Origin: Sordaria brevicollis
Taxonomy: Eukaryota > Ascomycota > Sordariomycetes > Sordariales > Sordariaceae
Direction: 5' to 3'
DNA length: 64,000 bases
Assembly (NCBI GenBank): GCA_033439795.1
Contig: JAUTDP010000005.1
Coordinates: 930,001 to 994,000, forward strand
Below, in pieces: positions 48,193 to 59,773 of this stretch. The notes under the pieces were generated by a model. It made no database searches. It was not told where the DNA came from and was given only the letters and a program-made list of their open reading frames with translations. Each line of letters begins with the position of its first letter. Positions within the stretch are counted from its first letter, which is position 1. The position numbers were made by a program, and so were the translations under genes.

Positions 48193-48914
48193 CGGTCATA
48201 CATCCAGTTGTGGTTTCTGGTAACAGCTCTATTCAGCGAAGGGGCGGTGAGAATCTTCCAAGATGATAAGGATAGGCCCTGGAAATGCACCAGCGGCGTT
48301 TATTCGACGAAGGAGAAAGCAAAATGATAGTATGCCTTTAAAAGTACTAAGACTTACCAGCCATGCTTGGATGCGTGGAAGCGAACGCCGTTCAGATATA
48401 CATTGCTCCGGGGTGGGAAGGCGGAAAACACGAATGAAATTACAGTCATTGAAGACCTTTGACGCCTCAATATCGAAGTCCGTCAGAACAAGAAGGCGAA
48501 GTCCCAAAACAACCAAGCAAAATGCGTTAGTTTGAGTTGGTCCATCAGGGACTAGATTCCTCACCATCCATCAAATCTCAGTTGCTTGCTCCGTGGCCAG
48601 GATTTTTTGGTACTATATATGCATGATTATGTCCAATTAAGGTGAACGTCATTGCAGTGAGGCATACTAGTCCAAGAAATACCTTTCTAGTCATTATTCT
48701 GCGAATCGCTCAGCGACGCCCCATTTCGTCCATCATACCATGCTCGTTCTCTCTCGTTTTGATAGAATGCTCGTTCGTTCATTAATAGGTTCGAGGGCAT
48801 CTTCATTCATCCCCTCTTCAGTCTCCCATATCTTCATCCCGCGACCTTAAAACGCCCCATTACGCCCCAAGAACCCATCATCAACTCCATCTCATATCAC
48901 CCTCCCTATCCCCC
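48193..48914. other. Convergent intergenic region
   Basis: About 720 bp between the bur1 extension and the stop of the next minus-strand gene. Small open frames have no motif. Probably 3' UTRs. Confidence 0.55.
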
Positions 48915-49901
48915 TTAAACAGAATCATCACTAAACCCACTATCCTCCTCCTCATGAATCGTCTCCCTCAACAACGTCGTCGCGCTAGCTCCACCCCCTA
49001 CCCCCAACCCGCCCACCAACCCTCTCTTGACAGAAACCGCCGACCGCGGTCTGGCGTGTAACTGCGGAGGACCATGAGGCGGTGGTATCGACTTTGGTGA
49101 TCGCTGCTGGTCAAAGTAGGAACTGCCACTGCCACCACTTCGTTGTTGTTTGATGGTGGTGGTGGTGGGAGAGTTGGTATCGCTTAGGTTAGGGTATTCG
49201 ATGTGGACTAGTTCGTTGTCGGCGTCGTAGGGGTTGAAGCGACTGTTTCGGGAAGAGGGGGATGATGAGATGGGGTGGAGGGCTAGGGGGTTTACGAAGC
49301 CGGCTTTGGAGGGTCTATCGCGGGGGTTACTGGAGGCGGCGGACATGGTGGTGTTGAGGTCTGTTGGAACAACGGTAGGTGCGGCTTGTTTCCTAGGGCG
49401 AGTAGAGGAGGAGGCGAATTGGTGGATGAAGGAGCTGGCTATGGCGGATATGAGAGAGATGATGAGACCGGAGCAGAGACCGATGAAGATGCTGATGCCG
49501 AAGAAGACTATTACTGGCTGTATGGTTGTCAGTTATAAGTGAAATAGGTGAGTGTGATAGAAAACAGAACTCACATAAGGATCGCCCAAAAATCCCATAA
49601 ACCAATGAAACGGCGCCATAAACGCATGCCATAACCACGCCAGAGGCGACAAGACCACCATCAGCAGGTAGTAAGGAATTATGAGAATGGAGATGATAAC
49701 CCAGTACACCATGCTGAACGGCACCGTTAGGATGGTCCTAATCACTCCCACCACGGTCCATGCTAGCCCGGCGGCGTAAATGAAGCCGTGCACTTTGATG
49801 TACCAGTATGCCACGGCGAGAACGACGGCTGGGCCGGCTAGGGTTGCGAGGTTGTCCACGGGGATGGCTCCCAGAGAGCCCATGCTTCGGGTTGGATCCA
49901 T
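48915..49901 (-). CDS. Unrecognised multi-span membrane protein
   Basis: Two minus-strand exons (49575-49901, 48915-49517) joined by a 57 bp GTGAGT...CAG intron give 309 residues. The first half is hydrophobic with about four membrane segments: residues 18-38, 42-62, 65-95 and 112-138. The second half is hydrophilic, Ser/Pro/Asn-rich, ends with an acidic EEEDSGFSDDSV and is probably cytosolic and disordered. No family motif was recognised. The intron splits the third and fourth hydrophobic segments and its removal gives DPYPVIVFFGIS, a smooth continuation. It looks like a fungal conserved protein of unknown role. Gene reality is well supported by splicing and composition; function is not assignable. 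Confidence 0.7.
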
Positions 49902-50927
49902 GATGGCGAGGTTGTGAACGAGGCGTAGGAGATGGTATTCGAGACCATCCGAGGGTGAATATAGGTTGCTATGATATGCGATGAGAAGAAATAAGGGTTG
50001 TTAGGTGAAATTGGCGTCGGCAATCTTGAAGTGTCAAGTAACAAGGAGCGACCGAGAGAAACTTGGATGTATTGATAATATTGATGGGGACATGGCCCGT
50101 CCCGTCCAGGTAAGGAATGTTGATACGCAAAGCTGTATTTTGAGGCTGAAGTAAGATCACGAACAACGCTCCTGACGAGAGTCACCTTTTCTCAGGCCGT
50201 AGTATTTTCGAATGTCTTGGGTATCCCACACGGCACCCTGTCAATATCAAAATGCACTCAGGGTCGTGTTGGACACAAGCAAGTGTGTCGGCAGCGGTTC
50301 GTTCAGGCTGGGATGAACCGCGGTAGGAGAAAGTGACGTAGCTGAGACCGGACGATAAAGTGGGGGGCATTGTCGTTATCACAGATATGCTTGTATCGGG
50401 ATTATTGTTTGATTGGTGCAAACAGATTTTCATGTGAAAGCAGAGACAGGCCTTTTCATCATCATCAAAACAAACTTTCGACGTTTGACGCTGTCGAGTG
50501 TGGTTTCCTGATCGTTGGCAGGATAAAAATCGAGGTCTCGTATGTTGACTTTGAAGCTGTCATAGACTGTAGGAAGAACAACGACGAGTGTCGTTCAGGA
50601 TTATCAGCTGTCGTAGTTCAGACGAAAGGCCCCAAATTCGAAAATTTCATTTCATCTTGCAAACCGTTCACGACCGAAACTCCTCCACTTACAACTCACA
50701 GGCACTTCTCATCACGACTTTAAACATTCCGAAACTCGCAACAGTTGCTTCATAATTCAGCCTTGGGAAACATCGTCGATACCTCAACAAAGACAGCATC
50801 ACCTTATATCAAGTGCACCATCTCCTCGACCAGAAATCCAGCCATAGCCGAACCAGAACAAGTCTAGACCAACACGGCGAAGAGCTCAAAGCACGGCCAT
50901 CGTCAGCCATCCACCAAAGCAACCAGA
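49902..50927. other. Divergent promoter region
   Basis: About 1 kb between the start codons of the membrane-protein gene (minus) and the Pop8 gene (plus). Both promoters should lie here. No recognisable element. Confidence 0.55.
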
Positions 50928-51365
50928 ATGTCGACAACCATGGACCTCGACCCTCCCACCACTTCCACCCAGCCCTCAAAATCCAGCAAATCCCAAGTCC
51001 TCACCCAAACCACCATCCGCTCCCCACCCTTCTCCTACGCCCACCTCTCCCTCTCCTCCCCTTCCAGCTCCCACACTCCGCATCTCGACGCCCTAACCAC
51101 CCGCTCCTACTTATCTGCGGCCCTCCGTCAATTCCTAGGCGACACCGGCGCCTCAATGGCGATCGACATCCTCCTCGTCAACGCCACCAACGGGGAGTGC
51201 TGGGTTCGTGTTCCGCGCGAAGATTTGGGGGCGTTCGCGGCGGCTGTTACGGCGTATCCGGGACATTTGGTCCAGGGGGAGGAGGTGTTGATGAGGGTTG
51301 TTGGGTGTGGGGATTGGTTGGGGGCTTTGGTGGGAAAGGAGGGGGAGGGGGAGGTTTGGGGTTGA
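50928..51365 (+). CDS. pop8: RNase P/MRP protein subunit Pop8
   Basis: A single exon of 145 residues. After a Ser/Thr/Pro-rich N-terminus (about 35 residues) the Pop8-like fold starts at PPFSYAHLSL and continues through LTTRSYLSAALRQFLGDTGASMAIDILLV, then ECWVRVPREDLGAFAAAVTAY. This pattern, a short beta strand, a helix, and a conserved W-x-R-V-P-x-x-D, resembles the Pop8 family (related to Pop5-type folds). In yeast Pop8 is a subunit of both RNase P (tRNA 5' maturation) and RNase MRP (rRNA processing) in the nucleus. The second Met five codons in is an alternative start. Assignment is likely but rests on a short divergent family. Confidence 0.7.
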   Translation: MSTTMDLDPPTTSTQPSKSSKSQVLTQTTIRSPPFSYAHLSLSSPSSSHTPHLDALTTRSYLSAALRQFLGDTGASMAIDILLVNATNGECWVRVPREDLGAFAAAVTAYPGHLVQGEEVLMRVVGCGDWLGALVGKEGEGEVWG

Positions 51366-52121
51366 GGATGATGAAGGTATGGATGGGGATCGTTGGGATC
51401 GGATTTGATGAAGGGGAGGAGGGCGTGGCTTGTCACTGATATGGTCGAGCAAAGGGAGGAAAGGCTCCAGTGGGCAAAAAGAGGATGGGCGAGCGTCTGG
51501 CCCGGATGACATGAAAAGCGCGATGCAGGAGAGCTTGGGCTGCAATTGGATATGGCAGGTTTATGGAAGTAAAGGGAGGAGGATGAAAGAAGATGACGGT
51601 TCGAACCCCTATTCGACAATCATCCCTGAGGGAGAATCGGCTTAGTCAGTACAGCCACTGCCCCGTATGGTCTGGGTTGGCGGCTGTACAAGAACACCAA
51701 GGAGTCAGAAGGGATGGCTTTGTTCAACTCTCTTCGAGACACACAGTTTGGGATGGCCATCCATAAGATAAAGGACTCTTTTACCCCTTCCTTTGATCGA
51801 CGTTGGACAGTTTAGGAAGCAACTTCGTTTTTCTATCGACAGACCAGAAATACTACCGTTCTGGCAATCCAAATGCTATGCCATGAGGAAAAACCATCAT
51901 CAAGACAACCCACAAAAAAAAAAAAAAAAAAAAAAAGAACCCTCGCGCCATACCCCCAGTACCTTACTCCTGCGCGCGACGCCTTATCACAATGCAATCA
52001 AAAAGATCCAAACCTAACATGCTTCCAGCAACAAAAACATGCCCGATCTACACAGTTAACCCGTGGTATTCATCACACCGTTTTATTTTTGTCTGTTGTG
52101 CTATACAATTACATCCAGCAT
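51366..52121. other. Convergent 3' region with poly(A) tract
   Basis: About 750 bp between the 3' ends of Pop8 (plus) and PP5 (minus). It contains 23 consecutive A at 51914-51936. No target duplication was found around the tract, so no retrotransposed copy is called. Confidence 0.55.
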
Positions 52122-53960
52122 TTACATCAGCGACGACATGACGGAGCTTTGCGCGTATGCCTAGAGAATGGGGTTAGCTTCATTACGGTGACGAGGGTCA
52201 AAGGAGGTCAGGGAGACTCACCATGGGCTTAATGTTAGGATGCGGCACGGCATCGAACTGCGAGAACTTCAACTTGTAGTCGGGGCCAATGTTGATGTAA
52301 GCCCCCTTGTTCTCCGTCATGTCGCAGTACTTGGGCGCCGAGAAGACAGTGATGCACTTTCCGTCGTGCTCCTCCTCGTAACCGTCCATGCGGACCTCGT
52401 GACTGCGGATAATCGCCTCCAAACCGTTCTTGTCGCAGAAGCGCTTGGTAACGTCGGGACCGAACTGCATGCCGACACCGCGCTTGCTGGGGCCGCGACC
52501 GGGGAATGGCTGAGGATCGGTCCAGAGCATCTCCATCATGAGACCAGCCTGGCCGGGCTGTTTCTGCTTGTGACGGTCAAGCTTGCGGATGTCGTCGAGT
52601 GTTACGTTGTCGTCCGAGAAGAGACCGCCGTGGAGGACGAGGAACTTCTTGCCAATCAAGGTGGCAAGGGGAAGGGCCGAGAAACTTTCGGAGAAGAGCT
52701 TGTAGGTTCTACACAGAGAAAATGTCAGCGGTTTCATCCGATGAGCTGCATGTCGCATGTGGGCGCAAAGGGTACGGCTTGCTTACCTCTCGTTGTACTT
52801 GTGCTTGCATTCGCCCTCGAAACCGTAGACCCTGTTCATATCATCCGTCTCGTGGTTTCCGCGGTTGATGAAGAAGCCGTTTGGCCTCAACCACTTGTAG
52901 GCATAAAGAAGGAGGGCGATCTCAGTAGACCAAGAGCCTCTGTCGACGAAATCGCCGTTAAACAGGTAGTAGTGCTTATCGGTAGGGAAGCCGTTCAACC
53001 TGAAGAGCTCCATCAGATCGAAGTATTGGCCTGTACACACTCTTTGTTAGCAACCGCAGCGTCTGTCTTGATCCTGCAAGGGGCAAACCAACCGTGTGTG
53101 TCACCGCAGACAGTCAACTGCACGTCTTCGGGGATGTCCACCTCAACCATGGTAGGCTCGTTGTACACAATGTTCCTGACGGCGATAATGATCTGGTAGA
53201 CGTATTTCTTGTGAATAAGCTTGCCGTGCTTGAAGCGCTCGATCATGTCGTCGATAAACTCTTGTGTCATCTCGTTCTTCTCCAGGCGCACGCCGTCGTA
53301 GGAGGCATCCACGGCCATGGAATCGACATCGAGGCCATCGGCGGCGGAGAGCTCATCGCCGACTTCGATAGCGGCGAAGAAGGCGAGCTGGCGCACAATC
53401 TTCTCGCACTCGACGAGCTTGAGCTTGGCATCCTTGTTATCGGGGGCAATCTTGACGCAGGTTTTGAAGTCCTTGACGGCTTCCTTGGGGTTCAGAATGG
53501 CGGCGTAGGCGGTAGCGCGACGGTAATAGGCCTAGACAGGATGGAAGGGTTCAGATTAGCTACTGTTCCGGTTTGCGACTACTTCTCGAGAGAGGGTGAT
53601 AAGGCTGCGGCGATGTCAACCAGGACCTGGACGTACCTTGACAAAGCCCGGGTTGAGCTCAATGGCTTTTGTGGCATCGCGAATGGCATATCCGTATGCT
53701 TCTGTCTTGAGATGGGCCTATGCGACGGAGTAAGAATCGCGGTTAGTAGTCACGCGACCACTTTCGCAAAGCGCAATTGTAAGGTAGGCGATGTGGGCAG
53801 CGTCACGAACCTGGGCTCTGTTGGACCAGAACGTAGGCTCCTTATCGTTGAGCTCGATGGCCTTGTCGTAAAACTCGATGGCCTTGGGCCAGTCGTGGGC
53901 GGCGAAGGCCTTGTTGCCCTCGTTCTTGAAGGCGATGGCCTGTTCTTCAACTGTCGTCAT
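52122..53960 (-). CDS. ppt1: Serine/threonine protein phosphatase 5 (TPR-containing)
   Basis: Six minus-strand exons (53811-53960, 53637-53717, 53093-53531, 52787-53030, 52222-52708, 52122-52160) give 479 residues. The N-terminus has three TPR repeats (NEGNKAFAAHDWPKAIEFY, then AIELNPGFVKAYYRRATAYAA) that bind the Hsp90 C-terminus. The catalytic domain has the PPP motifs GDTHG, GDFVDRG, GNHE and SAPKYCDMTENKGA. The final 13-residue exon forms the autoinhibitory tail ending SLM. Known role: Hsp90-bound phosphatase that dephosphorylates Hsp90 (yeast Ppt1) and clients. All splice sites are GT-AG, and the reading frame is continuous. Length is close to human PP5 (499). Confidence 0.95.
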
Positions 53961-55570
53961 TGTCTCTGCTTTCTGTGTGTGGACGATTGTGTGGGTGTCC
54001 TGGGTGTGTATCCGGGTGATACTGTGGGTGCTACCTTGCTGGACTCGGGCGCGCCAACATGCGGAAAAAGAATTTGGATTTACCCCAAAAAAGAAAGAGA
54101 CCAGAGGGAACGACTGGAGCCGGACAAGGATGGCCCGTTCTTCGCTTTTTATAAGTCAGGCACGCGGGGCTAGTTCGAAGGCGAAAAGTATCAGACACGA
54201 ATTGGATGGATAGATAAGAAGCTATGTTACAGTGTAAACAAAAGCATAGTAGCAGGCTTGAAAGAAAACCGTATACAGTATGATATGTCACGAGGCTCCA
54301 GGCAGACAAGTTGGGAATATAAGAAACAATGCCGTCCAGTTTGTTGAGACGGAAAATGTCATTGTCAATCAATCTTGCGCAAATCGGAGATCGGAGACTG
54401 GACTAAACTGACTGGAAAGTGCGGATTGCGGGTTACAGAAATAAAATTGCCCCGCATGCGACTAACGGTGGGACATTAGGGTGCCTCGGCGTGGCTACCA
54501 TTGGATTTTCCCGCTCAAGTTGTCTTGCCGTGTGTCTGTATAAAAGAATTATTGATTTTGATGCCCAACACGGTCAAGAACTTTCACAGTTTTCAAAGCT
54601 TTCTGGAACACCATGACTTCGGTGGGTTCGCAGGCTCCGTCCCGGTCCGTGTTGGTCTTCGGGAGGCCGCGAATCTTGGTCGTTATCATTGATAACGGTA
54701 GTCGCGAACGGTTCTTACCGGGCGGTAACTTTGGTACGGACCGGGTACATCGTAGCGCTTTAGTGGAGCCTCCGGGACCGTGTGGGGAACCGACCCCACG
54801 ATACCGGACCCGCTCTTCCGGGGCACCACGTGGGTAAACAAGGCGGGATCGTCATCACGGAGTTGGTATCGGAATTCGGGATGTGGTGGTTGAGCTTCGG
54901 AATTCTGTAAAGGACACTCATGGATTGACCCAAGACAGGATGTGTACTTCTTGAAGGTATTTAAATGCCTTAAGACACGCCAACTCGTGGTCAATGGTGT
55001 AAACTAATCAGTCCTGGTAAGTTTGTTAGCGTGGAACTTCGCAACGTACCCTTCGCAATTCAAATAATAATTTATTAATTTTCATAGAAAAAGTTGGTAT
55101 TAATCTAGTACGTTTCGCTCGCTGTGTAGACTCCTTCAAATTTTGCGCTTTCAATAGGGTCATCATGTTGTGTTTGGGTGAACTTGTTGCAGACCCTTTG
55201 TCCTAAGAACCGCGCTAATAAAACTTCTAGGACTGATGTAGACGCACTCCGTAGCAGTTGACATGAGAGAATGTTGGAATAGGGCAAACAGGGTAGATTT
55301 ACCAGTTCTCAGCGGAAGCCCAACTCCGGAAAACTCGCAACAGCATCTCATAGCATGGATTTACCCTCTCTATTCTGGTCAGGCCAATGGAGCTGTTTCC
55401 ATCACCGATTATGTGCGTCTCCCATCATCCCATGCCCAAGGAACCCAGTCGAGCCCCTTAACTCCAATGTTTAGTTTTGCCACAACTCCAATATATGTAG
55501 CGCACATATTCTTTGCGAATTCCTCGTCATAACGGATGTTCCCCATCCTCAAGCAAGCAAGCTAGCAATT
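53961..55570. other. Upstream region of PP5 and downstream of the small membrane gene
   Basis: A 1.6 kb gap. It includes a short dyad GTTATC-ATT-GATAAC near 54683-54697 inside a GC-rich patch (54600-54840), and an AT-rich patch near 55060-55110. No gene or transposon ends identified. Confidence 0.5.
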
Positions 55571-56184
55571 TCACATCCTCGCGCGATCATCCGTCTCTTC
55601 GTCGCTATCGTCTCGAAAGCCTTGTTCCAAACTGTCCACAGTGTTAGCTTCAGTCGGCCGATCCAAAGAAGATGGGATGGGCACTGACTCTCTGCTTAAC
55701 CTCCTATTACTATTATCGTCAATACTCGGTTGTTCCCGGCGCTCCAAAGCTCTTCTGAGAGCCTCATCCACATCATTCAGCTCCTCCCCATCATCGGAGT
55801 CGAAATCGGTACTTGGGCGGTTATCGGCCACTTCGATGCGATCTTGCAGTCTGGACCTCCATGCTGACGTTATGAACCATGTGGTGATGCGGTCGGTTAT
55901 GCGCGCTCGTAGGGATGAAGCTCCATCGGTTATCGTCTCGAGAGGAAGGTACTGGCTGTATCGATTGCGGTATCGTATCCAGATCGGGATGACGGCGAAG
56001 GTTAATACGAGATAGAGAATCAGGGCTATGATAGCTGGGATAACTAAGGTCTAGAGGTAAGGACAGTCGGAGAGGTTAGTAACTTGAGGTTGGTGCCGAG
56101 CAGCAGGATATAGTCGTAGGTAACTGATGGGATGAAAAGTGTTTATGTCTTGCTCACCTTGAGGGCAGAAAACTTTGCGCCCAT
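55571..56184 (-). CDS. Small single-span membrane protein, unknown
   Basis: Two minus-strand exons (56158-56184, 55571-56050) with a 107 bp intron give 168 residues. The first exon supplies only nine residues (MGAKFSALK). Residues 10-32 form a clear membrane helix (TLVIPAIIALILYLVLTFAV), followed by a basic juxtamembrane stretch (WIRYRNRY) and a long acidic, Ser-rich tail, so the topology is probably N-out or signal-anchor with a cytosolic tail. No family was recognised. The start at 56184 is chosen because it gives the helix a short N-terminus and a GTGAGC donor. The gene lies 250 bp from a hAT transposon insertion on its promoter side. Confidence 0.65.
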
Positions 56185-56433
56185 GATGACGACAACCTGG
56201 TGCGCTGCCGTAGGTCGGTTTCAGACTTTGTCAATCAATAGTTGAGCCTTGTACAGACCGCGATAGGATCGGCTTCGAAAGCCTTGAGGTCGTGATAAAG
56301 AAGCAATGAGGCTGAACAGGCGCGATGTGGTGGCCGCGGTGTAGTGTTACGGAGGTTACGAACGAACAGCTACAAAAGTGGTACGTAATCGTGTGCGGAA
56401 GGGCGTACCGGCTTAACTGCGCGCAATGGCCAC

Positions 56434-56441
56434 CTTCCACC
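56434..56441. repeat. hAT target site duplication, left copy CTTCCACC
   Basis: Eight bases left of the element. The right copy, 59766-59773, is CTTCTACC; the single difference is C to T before A. Confidence 0.8.
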
Positions 56442-59400
56442 CAGCGGTCCCAACAAATCAAATCCATCTCGCAAATATAAATAAATATAAATATAAATCA
56501 AATTAAATTATGGTCTAGATTTGATTTAATTAAATTAAATCGAAGTTTAGATTTGATTTGTCGATTTGTCCGCCTTCTTGGCATTTCGGCAATATCCTTA
56601 GGTTAGGGTTATAAGTGTAAAAACAACCGATTTTAACCTTTGAAAGATAGTCTACCTTTTAACCCTCGGGTAGGTAATATAGACTAGTAAATTAAATTTA
56701 CTACCTATAGCGCCCATAGCGCCTAAATTAATTAAAAAAATCTAGATTTGCTAAATTTGGTATTTTGCGAGCAATCGAGCACTTAGAGGTTATATCGCTA
56801 ATATTTTAGAGGTTATATCGCCGACGCTATTTCGACGCTATTTAATCCAAATAACGTCGTTAAAGTTATTAATTTACTTCCCTTTTATTATTAATTATCT
56901 TTAATTATTATTTAAATTTATTAATACTATCGCTATAATGTTAATCGCTTTTGAAATAAATTACGCCGACGCTTTATTTACTACGGGTAATTTACCGACC
57001 GTTATTATTATTTTAAATTCGAATACCCTTAATATTATTATTAATATACTTAAAATTAAGCGGCTCCCTCTTAATAAATAATTCGAAATATTTAAGAGTA
57101 TTTTTATTACCGATTTACCCGCCAATTCCCTTATTTAGCCGAAGGTTACTATTAAAAACGAATTTTATATATTTAAAAGATAATAAAATATAGGGGCTAA
57201 ACGGATATTTTAAATCGCTTAATATAGTATTATTTTAATTAAATTCGGTAATAATAATAATTTTATAGGTTCGTTTTTTTATTATTATAAATATTATAGC
57301 TTATTTATACTTTACGCTACGAATTCTACTATTATTTACTTCTATTGCGTTTATAATATTAGAGAGTTAGAAAATACCTCCGCGGATAATTAAATTACGA
57401 AGAAATTTAAATCGGTATAGGATATAATTAATCGATAATCCTAAATTATTATTAAACCGGTTAGAAAGAAGTTTCGCGAATTATTAATAGAAATAATTTT
57501 TAACGCGTAATTCCCTTTTATTTTTATTAATAATAAAGTATTTAGGAGTTTATTAAAGTTGTTTAATAGCGGTATAATTAATAAATTATTATTTAAATCC
57601 CCTATTTCTTTATTAAATATAATTAAAGAAAAGTATATTATTTATTTCGACCGATTATAGGACCGTTTAATTAAATTATATTTTAAAAAGTATTTCTCCT
57701 TCGATTTTTAAATTTCTTTTAATAGCCTTACTATAATAATAGTCTTCGTTTATTATATAGATTATATTCGAAACTTTAAAAATAATTTACTTAATTTTTT
57801 TAAAGTATAGAGGAATTATAGCGGCGAGAATATAGTAGCTACGATCTTCTTTATTATCGATTTATTTAATATTCGTACCGACGATATAAAATTATTCTAA
57901 TATAATAATATTAAATTTAACGATTATTATATATCTTTTATTTAGAATAGTCTTTACCCGGCTATTATTATTAGGGAGGTTAAATAGGAAGTAACCGAGC
58001 GCTACTTACGTTATTTCGGTTACGTTTTGAATTTGGGTATAAAGGCCGCCGTTAAAGGCGGGCTTCTTTAAATTCCCGACTCTAAATATACTTTTATTCG
58101 TTTTTTCCCTATTAATAAAAATATTTTACTTCGGGAATAATATAAAATTAAATTAATTAATTAATTATATAATATTATTTAATTTATTTAACGAAATTTA
58201 TAACGTTGTATTAAGTTTAAATAAATTATATAATTTAATTATAAGGATATATTTAACGAGGAAGTATAACCGTAATTTAATATTATTATCGACGACGATA
58301 TACTCTCCCCTAATATCGGCGTTATCTTTAATAACGTAATACGTTAAAATTTTAATTATTATATAATCCATTGCGTTTAAAAATTACGTAAATATATCGA
58401 TTATTATATTAAAGAAATAGTTAATTATACGGATAAAAGTAAAAGGATATCGAAGGAGGATTAATTCAATAATAATAATTGGGGGATTCTTACCGCTATT
58501 ATAAAAGTAATAAGCCTATTCGAAAACTTTATTAAATAGTTTAAAACTTATAATCCTTTTTTTAATTTAATTATACCCAATTTATATACTTTAATCGATA
58601 TATTACGTATAATAAAGGTTAAATTTCGAAGGGATATTATATTTAAATTATTTAAAGGATTAAAAATCCTTAAATTTAATATTTACGTTATTTCTACTCC
58701 TAATATTAATAATATTAATATTAATTCTATTTAATACGGCGCGCGCTTACGTATATTATTTATTCTTAATATATCCTTTTTTAATAATAATAATTTACTT
58801 ACTAAAGTATTAAATTTATAGCCTTCGTTAATATTTCCCTCTTATTAACCTCCTTCCTTTTCCTCCTCCTTCCCTTCTTCCTTTCGATTTCGATTTCGAA
58901 ATTTAATTACAATTCCTTAATAAATAAAAGCGCCTATCGATTACGCTAACGATTTATTTAACGAAGGTATAAAAGCTATAGGGTTTATTATTAATAGGGT
59001 AATAATAAAATTATAAGAGTATAAAGAGAAGATAAAGAAGAGTTTAATATATTAGACTACGTTAATTTTATACCCTAATTACTATATACAATAAGTATTT
59101 AAAAACTTTATTAAAAAGGAATATAAAAATATTTTTAAAAATTTTTAACTTATTTATAATATTAATTATATTAACCAATTAATCGAAAACCCGCCAATTA
59201 ATATTAATAGCCAATAAACTAAAATCGCTAATAATAATTAACTTATTAATTACGATTTTTATAACCCCCTCCCTTTTAAATTAGAAGAGGAGGATAAATT
59301 ATTTTATTACTTTAATAATAGGGTATTTACTTATAACGACTTAATAGGGTAATAGAAGGCTAATTAAAACTACTACCCCCGTTTAATACGTATAATATTT

Positions 59401-59765
59401 AATTACCTTTTTATACCCTCTATAATAAATAATTGCGAGAGGGTATTTAGCGGTATTAAATTAATATTCGATACTTAAAGATAAAGTTTTAGCGTAGAAT
59501 TTATTAACGTACTCGAGAGCTTAAAGTTTTAGATAAAGGAAGGTATATAAGGGTATTTAAAGAGATAAAGGGAGTTTAAAATAGTAGAAACCGTAATAAT
59601 TATATTATTTTTGAATTTAAAAATAAAAAATCTATAATTATATATGATAAATCTACGTAAATTAAATCAAATTAAATCAAATCAAATTAAATCTGACTTT
59701 AGATTTGCCCTACAAAATTAAATCTGAGGTCAGATTTGATTTGATTTGATTTATTGGGACCGCTG
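56442..59765 (+). mobile_element. hAT-superfamily DNA transposon, RIP-degraded
   Basis: A 3324 bp element. Both ends start CAGCGGTCCCAA (right end on the opposite strand), giving terminal inverted repeats of about 12 bp followed by repeated AAATC/GATTT subterminal motifs. It is flanked by an 8 bp duplication: CTTCCACC (56434-56441) and CTTCTACC (59766-59773), differing by one CpA-to-TpA change. The 8 bp duplication, CAG terminal sequence and the hAT dimerisation signature inside fix the superfamily. The interior is AT-rich from RIP. Terminal subrepeats near both ends match the usual transposase-binding repeats of hAT elements. Confidence 0.9.
56938..59550 (+). pseudogene. hAT transposase remnant
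   Basis: The frame starting at ATG 56938 reads MLIAFEINYADALFTTGN and, despite many stops, keeps several hAT landmarks. RYLRYFGYVLNLG at 58000-58038 corresponds to the conserved R-x-L-R-C-x-G-H-x-L-N-L of hAT transposases, with Cys and His changed to Tyr. NNCERVFSG at about 59428-59454 is the core of the C-terminal dimerisation domain, followed by SVEFINVLESLKF. All landmarks are in the same frame. Stops are TAA/TAG where the family has Gln, Trp or Arg codons. The end coordinate is approximate. The protein cannot be made intact. Confidence 0.85.
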
Positions 59766-59773
59766 CTTCTACC
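59766..59773. repeat. hAT target site duplication, right copy CTTCTACC
   Basis: Eight bases right of the element, paired with 56434-56441. Confidence 0.8.

Noticed and set aside
53094..54173. 359-codon plus-strand frame opposite PP5
   Set aside because: Antisense to the PP5 exons and spans their introns; no recognisable domain.
54600..54840. GC-rich patch with inverted fragments (CCCGGTCCGT / ACGGACCGGG and a GTTATC dyad)
   Set aside because: The pairs are short, and no consistent element ends or target duplication were found; treated as incidental.
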